This document shows positions 46,530 through 55,777 of a DNA stretch of 64,000 bases, in pieces. The DNA comes from Collimonas fungivorans. GTDB lineage: Bacteria > Pseudomonadota > Gammaproteobacteria > Burkholderiales > Burkholderiaceae_D. The notes below the pieces were generated by a model. The model worked only from the letters and a program-made list of their open reading frames with translations, ran no database searches and was not told the DNA's origin. The DNA lies in assembly GCF_001584145.1 (NCBI RefSeq), contig NZ_CP013232.1:1922001-1986000 (forward strand), given 5' to 3'. How positions within the stretch are numbered: the stretch's first letter is position 1; each line of letters begins with the position of its first letter. A program made the translations under genes and the position numbers.

Positions 46530-47783
46530 TTATTGTGTTTTTGCTGCTTTTGCCAGCGCCTGTACTGCGGCCTGCGAAGTCATGTTCGAATGCATGAACT
46601 TGGAAACGACGTCGAACATGGCGCCCTGTACCGCGGAGCTGACTGCCATGCCGTGCGCCATGCTTGGCTCCAGCGTGCCGGCTTTGCTGGACGCGGCCAT
46701 GTCGTCCATCGACTCGATGGCGCAGCTGTCGAACTTGGTGCGCGGGATGTCAGGGCGGACCGGGATCGAACCCTTGTTCAGGTTGAACACTTCCTGGAAT
46801 TCCGGGCTCATGATGGCGGTGGCCAGGGTCAGCTGAGCTTTTTGCGAATCAGGATTCTTGACCTTGAACATGGCGATCGAATCGATGTTGTAGGTATACG
46901 ACTTGGCGGTGCCGGGAGCCGGTGCGCACAGGAAGTCCTTGCCTGGCTGCTTGCCGGCAGCGGTGAATTCGCCCTTGGCCCAGTCGCCCATGAACTGCAT
47001 GCCGGCCTTGCCGTTGATGACCATCGCGGTCGCCAGGTTCCAGTCGCGGCCAGGAGCGTCCTTGTCGATATAGCCCTTGATCTTGCCCAGCGTGTCGAAG
47101 GTCTTGACCATGGTCGGACCGGTCAGGGTGGCCGGATCGAGCTTGACCAGCGCCTTGTTGTAGAAGTCGGCGCCGCCTACGCCCAGCGCAACGGTTTCAA
47201 ACACGGTTGCATCTTGCCAAGGCTGGCCGCCTTGGGCGACGGCGATGAAGCCGGCTTTCTGGATCTTGTCTGCAGCATCGAAGAATTCAGGCCAGGTGGT
47301 CGGCACTTTGGCGCCGGCTTTTTTCAGGACTTCAGGATTGATCCAGAGCCAGTTGACGCGGTGCACATTGACCGGCGCGGCCACATAGTGACCTTGGTAT
47401 TTCATGGTGTTGGAGACTACCTTAGGCAGCAGCGAATCCCATTTGCCCGCGGTAGCCGCGGCATCGATGTTAGCCAGCACGCCTTCCTGGCCCCATTCCT
47501 GGATCGATGGCCCCTTGATCTGGGCTGCCGTCGGAGGGCTGCCTGCAATCACGCGGGCTTTCAGCGCGGTGGTAGCGTTTTCGCCAGCGCCGCCGGCAAC
47601 CGCAAAATCCTTCCAGGTGACGCCCTTGGCTTCCATGATCTTTTTCAACTCGGCGACTGATTTGGCTTCGCCGCCCGATGTCCAGTAATGCAGCACTTCG
47701 ACTTCAGCCGCGTGCACCGCGGCGGCGCTGGACAGCAGTGCAGTAGTTGCGAATACCGATTTTATTATTTGATTCAGTTTCAT
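46530..47783 (-). CDS. gtsA: Sugar ABC transporter substrate-binding protein (GtsA-like, glucose)
   Basis: The 417-residue periplasmic protein has a signal peptide (SVFATTALLSSAAAVHAAEV, cleavage after AHA-like VHA) and a family 1 solute-binding fold: VLHYWTSGGEAKSVAELKKI, GAGENATTALKARVIAGSPP, MKYQGHYVAAPVNVHRVNWL, WINPEVLKKAGAKVPTTWPE, FVAQGGQPWQDA-like IAVAQGGQPWQDATVFE and MQFMGDWAKGEF. These segments recur in glucose/mannose binding proteins of Pseudomonas and Thermus. It is the first gene of gtsABCD. Its promoter region (47784-48167) is shared with zwf and contains two HexR-like sites. Confidence 0.88.
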   Translation of the reverse strand: MKLNQIIKSVFATTALLSSAAAVHAAEVEVLHYWTSGGEAKSVAELKKIMEAKGVTWKDFAVAGGAGENATTALKARVIAGSPPTAAQIKGPSIQEWGQEGVLANIDAAATAGKWDSLLPKVVSNTMKYQGHYVAAPVNVHRVNWLWINPEVLKKAGAKVPTTWPEFFDAADKIQKAGFIAVAQGGQPWQDATVFETVALGVGGADFYNKALVKLDPATLTGPTMVKTFDTLGKIKGYIDKDAPGRDWNLATAMVINGKAGMQFMGDWAKGEFTAAGKQPGKDFLCAPAPGTAKSYTYNIDSIAMFKVKNPDSQKAQLTLATAIMSPEFQEVFNLNKGSIPVRPDIPRTKFDSCAIESMDDMAASSKAGTLEPSMAHGMAVSSAVQGAMFDVVSKFMHSNMTSQAAVQALAKAAKTQ

Positions 47784-48037
47784 TCTTGTCTCCTGTGTTG
47801 AGAAATAGTCTGCAATAAATACTTAACCTGATACTTAACCCGATACTTTATTACCTGATGATAATCCTTGCAAAAGCTTGCCGGCACCCTATTGTGGCTG
47901 CCGCCAGGCCAGACACTGCTTTGTTGCTCCCACTTCAAACCCGCATGTACATAACGGCCGAGAAATGCCGCAAGGCTGCGTTCTTTTACCTAGTTCGAAC
48001 CCTGCGCAATTATCTACCCATGTGTATCATGTGAAAA

Positions 48038-48052
48038 ACTAGTAAAACTACA
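48038..48052. promoter_or_regulatory. HexR-like operator (site 1)
   Basis: ACTAGTAAAACTACA fits the HexR consensus I recall from gammaproteobacteria, TGTARTWWWAYTACA, at 13 of 15 positions. It lies between gtsA and zwf. Confidence 0.5.
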
Positions 48053-48109
48053 TGCGATCTTGAGTTTCCCTGTAAATATGAAGGAATTACTCCTTACGCC
48101 GCTTGTAAT

Positions 48110-48124
48110 TGTAGTAATGCTACA
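48110..48124. promoter_or_regulatory. HexR-like operator (site 2)
   Basis: TGTAG-TAATG-CTACA is a perfect 5-bp-arm inverted repeat and fits TGTARTWWWAYTACA at 14 of 15 positions. It lies 44 bp before the zwf start, a place where binding would affect zwf transcription. Confidence 0.65.
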
Positions 48125-48167
48125 TTAATATTGCAATATAAGTTTTTTATTTATTACAAAAATTTTG

Positions 48168-49631
48168 ATGCAACCCACTATTCCTTTTACTTTCACGCTG
48201 TTCGGAGCGACCGGCGACTTATCGATGCGGAAGATACTTCCGGCGTTGTTTGTTGCCCATCGGGAAGGGAAGCTGCATCAGGATGGTCGCATCATTTGCG
48301 TCGCCAAGCAGGACTTCAGCCAGGAGGATTACCTGGCCTGGGTCAGCAAGAGCGCTATCCCGTACGTAAAGAGCGGGGTGGACGAGGCGCACTGGCAGGG
48401 ATTCCTGGCGCGTATTACCTACCTGCCGCTGGATCTGCTGGACCGTCCCGGTTACCAGGTGCTGGCAAATGCGCTGGCCGACAGCAAGGCGGTGTCAGTG
48501 TTTTACCTGGCGACATCGCCCTCGCTGTTCGAGCCTATCTGCGCCAATCTTGCCGCCAGCGGGATCGACCTGTCGCAGGCGCGGCTGGTGCTGGAGAAGC
48601 CGCTGGGCCACGATTTGCTGTCGTCGCGAGCGATCAACGATGCGGTAGCCCGGGTCTTCGCCGAAGAGCAGATTTATCGCATCGACCATTATTTAGGCAA
48701 GGAAGCGGTGCAAAACCTGCTGGCCCTGCGTTTTGCCAATTCCTTGTTTGAACCGCTGTGGCGGCGCGAATCGGTGGCGCATGTGCAGCTGACGATCGCT
48801 GAACAACTAGGAGTCGAAGGCCGCGGCGAGTTCTATGACGGCACCGGCGCCATGCGCGACATGGTGCAGAACCATCTGCTGCAATTATTGTGCATGGTGG
48901 CGATGGAGCCGCCTACCTCGCTGGATGCGGACGCCGTGCGCGACGAGAAATTGCGGGTGTTGCGCGCCCTCAAGCCGTTTTCGGCGGAAGACATGGAACT
49001 CAAGGCGGTGCGCGGCCAGTACGTGGCGGGTGCAGTCGACGACAAATCGGTCGCGGCATACCGGCAAGAACCGGGAGTCGGGGCGGAATCGCAGACGGAA
49101 ACCTTTGTCGCCCTGCATGCCGAGATCAACAACTGGCGCTGGGCCGGCGTGCCGTTTTTCCTGCGCACCGGCAAGCGCCTGGCGCAGCGTACGGCGGAAA
49201 TCGTGATCACTTTCCGGCCTATCCCGCACGCCATCTTGCCGATGCCGGGCGGCCTGGCCGGGGGCAGCAGCAATCGCCTGGTGATCCGCCTGCAGCCGGA
49301 TGAATCGATTCAGCTGCATTGCCTGGCCAAACAGCCGGGCGACGGCATGACAGTACAGCCAGTGGCGCTGGACCTGGCGTTCGACCAGGCGTTCAAGCAG
49401 CGCCGGGCAGAGGCCTATGAGCGTTTGCTGCTGGATGCCATCCGTGGAAATTTGTCTCTGTTCGTGCGGCGCGACGAGCAGGAAGCCGCCTGGCGCTGGG
49501 TCGAGCCGCTGCTGCGTCATTGGCAAGGCAGCTCGTCTCCGCCTAAGCCGTATATGGCAGGCAGCTGGGGGCCGACCGCATCGTTCGCGATGATGGCGCG
49601 CGCCGGCGCCCAGTGGCCGGAAGACCGTTGA
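48168..49631 (+). CDS. zwf: Glucose-6-phosphate 1-dehydrogenase (copy 1)
   Basis: The 487-residue enzyme oxidises glucose-6-phosphate to 6-phosphogluconolactone with NAD(P)+. It has the N-terminal cofactor motif FGATGDLSMRKILPALF, the substrate motif EQIYRIDHYLGKEAVQNLLA (catalytic His and Lys) and LVLEKPLGHDL. A second zwf gene lies at 56654-58126; the two products differ throughout, so they are paralogues, not a recent duplication. The glk-RpiR fusion gene follows 91 bp downstream on the same strand, without a pgl gene between. ATG 48168 (or TTG 48165) lacks a ribosome-binding site; an HexR-like site lies just upstream. Confidence 0.95.
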   Translation: MQPTIPFTFTLFGATGDLSMRKILPALFVAHREGKLHQDGRIICVAKQDFSQEDYLAWVSKSAIPYVKSGVDEAHWQGFLARITYLPLDLLDRPGYQVLANALADSKAVSVFYLATSPSLFEPICANLAASGIDLSQARLVLEKPLGHDLLSSRAINDAVARVFAEEQIYRIDHYLGKEAVQNLLALRFANSLFEPLWRRESVAHVQLTIAEQLGVEGRGEFYDGTGAMRDMVQNHLLQLLCMVAMEPPTSLDADAVRDEKLRVLRALKPFSAEDMELKAVRGQYVAGAVDDKSVAAYRQEPGVGAESQTETFVALHAEINNWRWAGVPFFLRTGKRLAQRTAEIVITFRPIPHAILPMPGGLAGGSSNRLVIRLQPDESIQLHCLAKQPGDGMTVQPVALDLAFDQAFKQRRAEAYERLLLDAIRGNLSLFVRRDEQEAAWRWVEPLLRHWQGSSSPPKPYMAGSWGPTASFAMMARAGAQWPEDR

Positions 49632-49722
49632 ATTCCTGGTCGAAAAATTTGAGAAGCGTGGCATGGCGAAACAATCGCCGCCGCCCATCCTACTAACAGT
49701 ATTTAAGTGAAAGTTTTACACC

Positions 49723-51696
49723 ATGTCTTCATCCACGATCATGAGCGCTAGCGAGAATCCGGCAACTAGCTATCTGGATGGCCCGCGTCTGCTGGCGGAC
49801 GTCGGCGGCACCAATGCGCGCTTCGGGCTGGAGCGGGCGCCGGGCCAGATCGATTCGATACAGACCTTGCGTTGCGCCGATTACGCCGAGTTTGCACTGG
49901 CGGTGGAAGCTTATTTGTCCGGCAGCGAGCATCCGCAGGTGCGGCATGCGGCGATCGCCATCGCCAATCCGGTGCAGGGCGACGATATCAAGATGACCAA
50001 TCACGATTGGGAATTTTCGATAGAAACCACGCGCCGCCGCCTGAACCTCGATACGCTGCTGGTGGTCAACGATTTCACCGCGCTGTCGATGTCCTTGCCG
50101 CACCTGGAGCAAGCGCATTGCATGCAAGTCGGCGGCGGCAGGGCGCTGAGCGGCGGCGTGGTCGGCCTGGTCGGCGCCGGCACCGGGCTCGGCGTCGGCG
50201 GCCTGATTCCTACCGAGGGCCGCTGGATCGCGCTGGGCAGCGAGGGCGGCCACGTCACGTTTGCGCCTAGTGATGCGCGCGAGGCAGCGGTGCTGGCTTA
50301 CTGCTGGCGTACTTATCCGCACGTTTCGGCCGAGCGCCTGGTTTCCGGCCCCGGCATCGAAATGATTTACCAGGCCTTGTCTGATATGCAGGGCATCGCC
50401 AAGCCTGAACCTCTGCAGACGGCGCAGATCGTCGAACGCGCGCTGCAAGGCCAGGATGGCCTGTGCATGGAAGTGGTAGAAGTCTTTTGCGCCATGCTGG
50501 GAACGGTGGCGAGCGACGTCGCGGTGACCCTGGGTACACTGGGCGGCTTGTACATCGGCGGCGGCGTGGTGCCGCGCCTGGGCGAGTATTTCGCGCGTTC
50601 GCCGTTCCGCGCCCGCTTCGAGAGCAAGGGGCGCTTCAGCAACTACCTGGCAAGAATCCCTACTTTTGTGATTACCGCGCCGTATCCGGCGTTTGTCGGC
50701 GTCGCCGCGATTCTTTCCGAGCATCTGGGCGGCGGCAACGCCGTGCCTATCCTGGAGAAGATACGCAAGGCGCGCGACCAGTTTTCGCCGGCCGAGCAGA
50801 AGGTCGCCAGCCTGATCCTGGCCCATCCGCGCGCCGTGATGAGCGAGCCGATTTCGGAAATCGCCAGGCGCGCCGACGTCAGCCAGCCGACCGTGATCCG
50901 TTTCTGCCGCACCATGGGATGCCAGGGCCTGGCCGATTTCAAGCTGAAGCTGGCTTCCGGCGTCACCGGCACGGTGCCGGTTGCGCACAGCCAGGTGCAT
51001 GTCGGCGACTCCTCGCTGGATGTTGGCGTCAAGGTGGTCGACAACACCATTTCCGCGATGATGGAAGTGCGCGACAACCTCAACGCCGATACCTTGTCGC
51101 GTGTGATCGAAGTATTGAGCCAGGCCAGCCGTATCGAGTTCTACGGCTTCGGCAGCTGCGGCCTGGTGGCGGAGGATGCGCAGCAGAAATTCTTCCGCCT
51201 GGGGATTCCATCCTCGGCATATACCGATCCGCAGCTGCAGGAAGTTTCCGCCGCCATGCTGAAGAGCAGCGATGTCGTGGTGGTGATTTCGAATTCGGGG
51301 CGTTTGCGCCACCTGGCGCCGGCAGTCGAGGTCGCGGTGCATTCCGGCGCCACCATCATTGCCCTGGCGCCCAGCAATTCGCAACTGGCCAAGCGCGCGC
51401 ACTATACTCTGGCGGTCGAGCACGACGAGAGCAGCATGATGCACATCCCGATGGTGTCGCGGATCCTGCTGCTGCTGCTGATCGATGTGCTGGCGGTAGG
51501 CGTGTCGCTCAACCGCTCCAGCCCGTTTGCCGAACTGCAGCGCCAGGCCAAGCGCGGCATCCTGACCCATATCGCCTCGCTGGGCGAGTCGGACAGCGAC
51601 AAGATCACCGCCGAAGGCGATGGCAAGCCGGCGCAATCGAAGCGCAGCGACCAGGAAGTGACCTTGTCGCCGAATGTCATTTCCCATATCAAATAA
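49723..51696 (+). CDS. glk: Bifunctional glucokinase / RpiR-family transcriptional regulator
   Basis: The 657-residue fusion has a glucokinase domain in residues about 1-335 (RLLADVGGTNARFGLERAPG phosphate loop, VVNDFTALSMSLPHLEQAHC, GLVGAGTGLGVGGLIPTEGR, GSEGGHVTFAP, and LGGLYIGGGVVPR) and an RpiR regulator in about 345-640: the helix-turn-helix SEPISEIARRADVSQPTVIR followed by FCRTMGC, then a SIS domain (RIEFYGFGSCGLVAEDAQQK, VVVISNSGRLRHLAPAVEVA). Such fusions are known in Burkholderiales. Glk makes glucose-6-phosphate; the SIS domain would sense a sugar phosphate, so enzyme and regulator share one polypeptide. A hairpin terminator follows. Confidence 0.95.
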   Translation: MSSSTIMSASENPATSYLDGPRLLADVGGTNARFGLERAPGQIDSIQTLRCADYAEFALAVEAYLSGSEHPQVRHAAIAIANPVQGDDIKMTNHDWEFSIETTRRRLNLDTLLVVNDFTALSMSLPHLEQAHCMQVGGGRALSGGVVGLVGAGTGLGVGGLIPTEGRWIALGSEGGHVTFAPSDAREAAVLAYCWRTYPHVSAERLVSGPGIEMIYQALSDMQGIAKPEPLQTAQIVERALQGQDGLCMEVVEVFCAMLGTVASDVAVTLGTLGGLYIGGGVVPRLGEYFARSPFRARFESKGRFSNYLARIPTFVITAPYPAFVGVAAILSEHLGGGNAVPILEKIRKARDQFSPAEQKVASLILAHPRAVMSEPISEIARRADVSQPTVIRFCRTMGCQGLADFKLKLASGVTGTVPVAHSQVHVGDSSLDVGVKVVDNTISAMMEVRDNLNADTLSRVIEVLSQASRIEFYGFGSCGLVAEDAQQKFFRLGIPSSAYTDPQLQEVSAAMLKSSDVVVVISNSGRLRHLAPAVEVAVHSGATIIALAPSNSQLAKRAHYTLAVEHDESSMMHIPMVSRILLLLLIDVLAVGVSLNRSSPFAELQRQAKRGILTHIASLGESDSDKITAEGDGKPAQSKRSDQEVTLSPNVISHIK

Positions 51697-51705
51697 CAGC
51701 CCGTA

Positions 51706-51740
51706 GCCGCTTATTTTCTTGTTTCGGGGAAATAAGCGGC
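51706..51740 (+). terminator. Terminator-like hairpin behind glk
   Basis: GCCGCTTATTT (51706-51716) pairs with AAATAAGCGGC (51730-51740), 11 bp perfect. It begins 10 bp after the glk stop; no T-run follows. Confidence 0.6.
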
Positions 51741-51827
51741 AGCACCCGCTCCGGGCGTTTCCGCCATTCCCCGTACGCTTCTGGCGCCTTGCATTGGTTC
51801 AAGCAAGCGTGTAAACCGTTCGCCCAT

Positions 51828-51857
51828 AAAAAATGCCCATTCGCACGCGAATGGGCA
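51828..51857 (-). terminator. Rho-independent terminator of the porin gene
   Basis: TGCCCATTCGC (51834-51844) pairs with GCGAATGGGCA (51847-51857); on the minus strand the hairpin is followed by a T-run (AAAAAA at 51828-51833 on the plus strand). It lies 125 bp behind the porin stop. Confidence 0.85.
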
Positions 51858-51981
51858 AAGTCTGGGAGTTACCCAGGGACGTCTCTCACTAATGCCACTC
51901 ACGCGGCAAGCACAACGGTAGTGCTGGCAGGCTCAACCGACGCGCCGAGCTCAAGCGGCGCGCAGGTTGTTGTCTGCTGTC

Positions 51982-53112
51982 TTAGAACGAGTGGCTGATA
52001 CCAGTGTAGAACGTGCTTTGGTTCTGTCCAACCAAACCATCGCTGCTGCCGGTCTGAACTTGGAAATCGGTGTTCGAACCGTTGCGGATGGTACCAACGC
52101 TTGCGTACAGCAGAGTGCGTTTCGACAGGCTGTAGTTGGTGCCGACCATGAACAGGTTGGCGCTGCCGACGTCGTGGTTAAGCTTGACGTGGTAAGCCGC
52201 GCCGATCAGTGTCAGGGCTGGTGTCAGCTGGTAGTTTGCGCCGAGCCAGAACTGGTTGGCTTTGTTGGCTGCTGCCATGGTGCCGTCAGTCGTGACGATC
52301 TGAGCAGGCGCCGACAGGTTTTGCCAGCCAGCATACAGTTTCACCTTGCTGATGGTCACGTTACCGCCGACGGTGATTTCCTTCGAACGCGAGAACAGGT
52401 CGTTGTATTCGCCGCTTTGGCTGCGCGCTGTATCGTACATCGCCAGCAATTCATAGTTTGGCTGTACGAAACCGACTGCGATGCCAGTGCTGTTGCCGAT
52501 GTTGGAACCGGTTGGTCCGCGTGTGAACGATCCTGCAGCTTCGCCGGCGCCGTACATGACGTGCACGTAGAGGCCGCCCATGTCAGGCGTGATGTACTGG
52601 ATCTGGTTGCTGGTTTGCGGCCAGTTGCGGCCTTTGAACAGGGTCGAAGTACTCATGTTCTGTTGGCCGGTAGGATCGATGCTCCATACCCGGTCGCTTG
52701 GCAGTGCCAGGTCGCGACCGATTTTTACAGTACCGAGGCTGCCGTTCAGGCCGACGAAAGAGCGACGTGTCCACAGGCCGGAACCGCCGTTGACTTGGCC
52801 GTTGCTGGCGTCAAAGCCGTTTTCCAATGTGAACAGGGCTTTCAAGCCGCCGCCCAGATCTTCAGTGCCCTTGATACCGAACATGCTGGTACCCCATTCG
52901 TTGCCGCCGATGCCCCATTGGCCGCCGCGAGTGATGCTGCCATCTGCGTTTCTGTTGACTTGATTGCTTTGATAGTTGATGCCAGCGTCAACGCGACCGT
53001 AGATGGTCACGCTGGTTTGCGCTTGGGCTTGGCCGACGAGGGCGCAGGCCAGTGCAGCTGCAACCGCGAGTGGCTTGGCCAACGGTAGGGCTTTCAGAAC
53101 AGATTTTCTCAT
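51982..53112 (-). CDS. Gram-negative porin (betaproteobacterial general porin, OmpC-like)
   Basis: The 376-residue product has a signal peptide (PLAVAAALACALVGQAQAQT) and the classic porin start SVTIYGRVDAGINYQ, GTEDLGGGLKALFTLENGFD, FVGLNGSLGTVKIGR, and alternating beta-strands, ending in the outer-membrane phenylalanine (QSTFYTGISHSF). It is a trimeric 16-strand general diffusion porin, not the OprB sugar porin. AGGAGA before ATG 53112 supports the start. It sits between glk and the sugar kinase; an HexR-like site lies 317 bp upstream, so it may serve as the outer-membrane route for sugars. A terminator is present behind it. Confidence 0.94.
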   Translation of the reverse strand: MRKSVLKALPLAKPLAVAAALACALVGQAQAQTSVTIYGRVDAGINYQSNQVNRNADGSITRGGQWGIGGNEWGTSMFGIKGTEDLGGGLKALFTLENGFDASNGQVNGGSGLWTRRSFVGLNGSLGTVKIGRDLALPSDRVWSIDPTGQQNMSTSTLFKGRNWPQTSNQIQYITPDMGGLYVHVMYGAGEAAGSFTRGPTGSNIGNSTGIAVGFVQPNYELLAMYDTARSQSGEYNDLFSRSKEITVGGNVTISKVKLYAGWQNLSAPAQIVTTDGTMAAANKANQFWLGANYQLTPALTLIGAAYHVKLNHDVGSANLFMVGTNYSLSKRTLLYASVGTIRNGSNTDFQVQTGSSDGLVGQNQSTFYTGISHSF

Positions 53113-53493
53113 TTCATCTCCTAAGTAAAAATGTGGCGTTGACCACTGCTTTCCGAGTCTTGTGTAGCTCGAAATTCTTGAACCGGGCTTTCGTTATTGC
53201 TTGCGCTGTTACTTGTTGTTATGCCGATTTCTTTGTTGTTAAGGATGGTAAACTGGTTTGTGAAATTTTTGTTTTATTTGTGTAGTTTTACTATATTTCT
53301 GTTGCTAATTTACAGCACCGGCAAAATTTTCATGCATCGTTTGCATAGTTGTGGCAACAGAAAGGCCTATCAAAAATGCCCTTGTTTGGTGATTTTTTTA
53401 TTTGTTTTTCTGTGGAAATTTTTTTGTCTGTATTTTTACTACAAGTAATTTAGATACATTTATCTTGCACTGCGGGGTAAGCGGATCGCCGCC
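53113..53493. other. 381-bp AT-rich region upstream of the porin gene
   Basis: Strikingly T-rich on the plus strand (A-rich on the transcribed minus strand), typical of the long leader and UP-element region of a highly expressed porin. Hydrophobic frames on the plus strand (53052-53448) are by-products of the T-richness. It contains an HexR-like site at 53429-53443. Confidence 0.55.
53429..53443. promoter_or_regulatory. HexR-like operator (site 3)
   Basis: TGTATT-TTT-ACTACA fits TGTARTWWWAYTACA at 14 of 15 positions. It lies 51 bp behind the kinase gene end and 317 bp before the porin start. Confidence 0.5.
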
Positions 53494-54459
53494 TCAGATT
53501 TTTTCCAGCAAGGCGCGAACCTGCGCCAGTTGCGGTGGTTTGGCCCCGGCATTGAGGCAGGCGGCAGAACCGCAGGCGATCGAAAAACGCAGATGCTGCA
53601 GCCAGTCGGGCGCCGCAGGCCGGCCCGATGTTGCAGGTGCAGCAGCGGTTTCCTGGGTTTCCTGTATCAGCGAATAGATCAGTCCGGCAATGCCGGCGTC
53701 CCCCGCGCCGACCGTATCGACTACGGTGATCGGCGGCGGCGCCACTTGCCAGTACTGGTCGCCGGCATGGATGGCGGCGCCTTGCGAACCCAGAGTCAGC
53801 AACACGGTTGCGGCTGGATTGAAGCCGCGCAGTGTCGCCAGGGCGGCTTCGGTGTCGTCGGTGCGGAACAGGCCGGCCAGGTCTTCGTCCGAGACCTTGA
53901 TTACATCGGCCAGCTGCGCCATTTTTTTCAGCACCGGATCGTAACGCTGGTCCATGACATTGCGGAAATTCGGGTCGTAGCTTATTTTCACGCCGCGGCT
54001 GTGCAGATCCTCGGCCAGTTCGATCAAGTGCTCCGCCAGCGGCGAGCGCGTCAGGCTGATGCCGCCGAAGTGCACCCATGACGCCGCCTGCTGCCAGCCG
54101 TCCGGCAGCAGGCTTGGGTCGAACGACAGGTCGGCGCTGTTGTCGCCGATGAAATTGTATTGCGGCGGCGTGGTTTCATAGACCACGGCCAGCAGCGGCG
54201 AGCGCGCGGCGCGCTGCAGGAAGCGCAGGTCGAGGCCGGCTGCCTGGCTGGCGGCGTACAGCTCGTCGCCGAACCAGTCCTGGCTGATGGCGCCGGCAAA
54301 CGCCGAAGAAACGCCGAGGCTGGCGGCGGCACGAGCTACGTTCCAGGTCGAGCCGCCGGTCTTGCTCAGCCACTGGTCGGCGCCGACCCGTATCAGGTCG
54401 GTCAGAGCTTCGCCGGCGCTGATGAATTGAGGGAAGGGGAGAACGGGTTTGTCAGACAT
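53494..54459 (-). CDS. PfkB-family carbohydrate kinase (fructokinase-like)
   Basis: The 321-residue kinase starts at ATG 54457-54459 (MSDKPVLPFPQFISAGEALT) or four codons upstream at 54471; neither has a ribosome-binding site. The family marks are the N-terminal GEALTDLI, GGSTWNVARAAASLG (substrate loop), VLLTLGSQGAAIH and the catalytic DTVGAGDAGIAGLIYSLIQE (anion hole and Asp base). It resembles fructokinases. It is the last gene of the minus-strand row pgi-zwf-hexR-isomerase-kinase; together with the isomerase upstream it could turn mannose into fructose and then fructose-6-phosphate. The substrate is inferred. Confidence 0.85.
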   Translation of the reverse strand: MSDKPVLPFPQFISAGEALTDLIRVGADQWLSKTGGSTWNVARAAASLGVSSAFAGAISQDWFGDELYAASQAAGLDLRFLQRAARSPLLAVVYETTPPQYNFIGDNSADLSFDPSLLPDGWQQAASWVHFGGISLTRSPLAEHLIELAEDLHSRGVKISYDPNFRNVMDQRYDPVLKKMAQLADVIKVSDEDLAGLFRTDDTEAALATLRGFNPAATVLLTLGSQGAAIHAGDQYWQVAPPPITVVDTVGAGDAGIAGLIYSLIQETQETAAAPATSGRPAAPDWLQHLRFSIACGSAACLNAGAKPPQLAQVRALLEKI

Positions 54460-54502
54460 AACGGCATCCATGCAATGTTTAATGTGATTTTTTTAGTGCG
54501 GT

Positions 54503-55735
54503 TTATTCGAGCGGACTGCCGGCCGCGGCCAGTGCTTCCAGGTAGGCGCCCATCGGATGGTAGAAATCGGTCTTGCCGTGCGGCGGTTTTTCCGGGCCAT
54601 AGCGCAGGTTGTCCTGGCGCAGGATGCGGTACCAGCCGCCGCGTTCCTGGTCTATCAGGTGCGCGGCGCTGTATGCCCACAGTTTGACGTAGCTGTCCCA
54701 ATAAGCCTGGTCCCCGCTGCGCGCCGCCAGCAAAGCCGCGGTGGCCAGCGATTCGGCCTGCACCCAGAAATACTTGTCGCCATCGCAGACACTGCCGTCC
54801 GGCGCCAGCCCGTATACCAGGCCGCCCGATTCCTGGTCCCAGGCGGCCGGCATGGTGACGTCGAACAGCGCCCGGGCGCGCGGCAGCAGCCAGCCGGCAT
54901 CGCCTTGCAGGTGTGCGCGATGGCGTTCCAGCAGCAGCAACAGCTTGGACCATTCGGTCATGTGGCCGGGCTGGAACCCCCACGGCCGGAACATGTTGCT
55001 GCTGTCGTGGCGGTTGTATTCCCAGTCCACGCTCCAGTCGGCGTGGTAATGCTCCCAGATCCAGCCGTCGGCCAGCGCTGCCTGGCGCACCGTGATGTTG
55101 TGCGCCAGCAGCTCGGCGCGCTGCAGGTAGCGCTGCTCTCCGGTCGCTTCAAAGGCGGCGATCAGGGCTTCGCAACTGTGCATGTTGGCGTTCTGGCCGC
55201 GGTAAGGCGACACCGCGCCAGCGGGCGTTGCTTCATCGGCGTACAAACCATCCGCTGCCGACCAGAACAATTTTTCCATCAGGTCAAAAGTCGCGGCGAC
55301 GCCGTCGGCGGCTTCGCTGATGCCTATGCGCAGCGCGTGGGCATGCGCCAGCAGCACGAACGCCAGGCCGTAGCAATGCTGGGTGCGGTCGACGGCGACG
55401 CCGTTTTCCAGCACCCAGGCATAACCGCCGTAAGACGGTTGCCAATGCCGCTGCTGCAAGAAGCGCAAGCCATGGCGCGCTGCCTCGCGGTATTCTTCCT
55501 TGCCGTCGAGGCGCCAGGCCAGGGCGTAGCAAAACACCATCCGGCTGCTGTTGACCAGGTGCCGGCTGGCGCTGTCGTAGACGCTGCCGTCGTCGTTCAG
55601 GTAATGGAAAAACCCGCCGGCGGGATCGATCGCGCGCGGATGGAAGAAGGCGATGTCGCGCCGCATCCGGTCGCGCAGGAAATCCGGATCGCGGTAGTCG
55701 GCTGGGGTGGAAGCCGGGGTGGGGTCTTGTCTCAT
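54503..55735 (-). CDS. AGE-family sugar epimerase/isomerase (YihS / mannose isomerase-like)
   Basis: The 410-residue protein belongs to the N-acylglucosamine 2-epimerase superfamily with an alpha6/alpha6 barrel: HYLNDDGSVYDSASRHLVNS, RMVFCYALAW, GYAWVLENGVAVDRTQHCYG, LAFVLLAHAHAL, ANMHSCEALIAAFEATGEQR, RPWGFQPGHMTEWSKLLLLL (catalytic His in PGHMTEW) and GWYRILRQDN. This pattern is closer to YihS-type aldose-ketose isomerases (mannose/fructose, sulfoquinovose) than to renin-binding epimerases. Beside a fructokinase-like gene and pgi, mannose-to-fructose isomerisation is the most reasonable role. Stop 54503 lies 44 bp before the kinase start. Confidence 0.82.
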   Translation of the reverse strand: MRQDPTPASTPADYRDPDFLRDRMRRDIAFFHPRAIDPAGGFFHYLNDDGSVYDSASRHLVNSSRMVFCYALAWRLDGKEEYREAARHGLRFLQQRHWQPSYGGYAWVLENGVAVDRTQHCYGLAFVLLAHAHALRIGISEAADGVAATFDLMEKLFWSAADGLYADEATPAGAVSPYRGQNANMHSCEALIAAFEATGEQRYLQRAELLAHNITVRQAALADGWIWEHYHADWSVDWEYNRHDSSNMFRPWGFQPGHMTEWSKLLLLLERHRAHLQGDAGWLLPRARALFDVTMPAAWDQESGGLVYGLAPDGSVCDGDKYFWVQAESLATAALLAARSGDQAYWDSYVKLWAYSAAHLIDQERGGWYRILRQDNLRYGPEKPPHGKTDFYHPMGAYLEALAAAGSPLE

Positions 55736-55777
55736 GTTTATATTTTTTATGGATCCATCGCTGGCGCTAAAGTAGCG

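Larger units (their letters stand above)
47784..48167. other. 384-bp divergent control region between gtsA and zwf
   Basis: The region must hold the gtsABCD promoter (minus strand) and the zwf promoter (plus strand). It is AT-rich toward zwf and contains two HexR-like sites at 48038-48052 and 48110-48124. A TTG/ATG start for zwf at 48165/48168 has no ribosome-binding site. Confidence 0.6.

Noticed and set aside
49729..51687. 652-residue minus-strand frame opposite glk-RpiR
   Set aside because: Antisense shadow of a gene with clear domains; composition is Arg/His/Gln-rich as expected for such shadows.
53052..53448. Hydrophobic plus-strand frames (77 and 83 residues) upstream of the porin
   Set aside because: They arise from T-rich DNA, which yields Phe/Leu-rich translations; no ribosome-binding site or family motif, and they overlap the porin leader.
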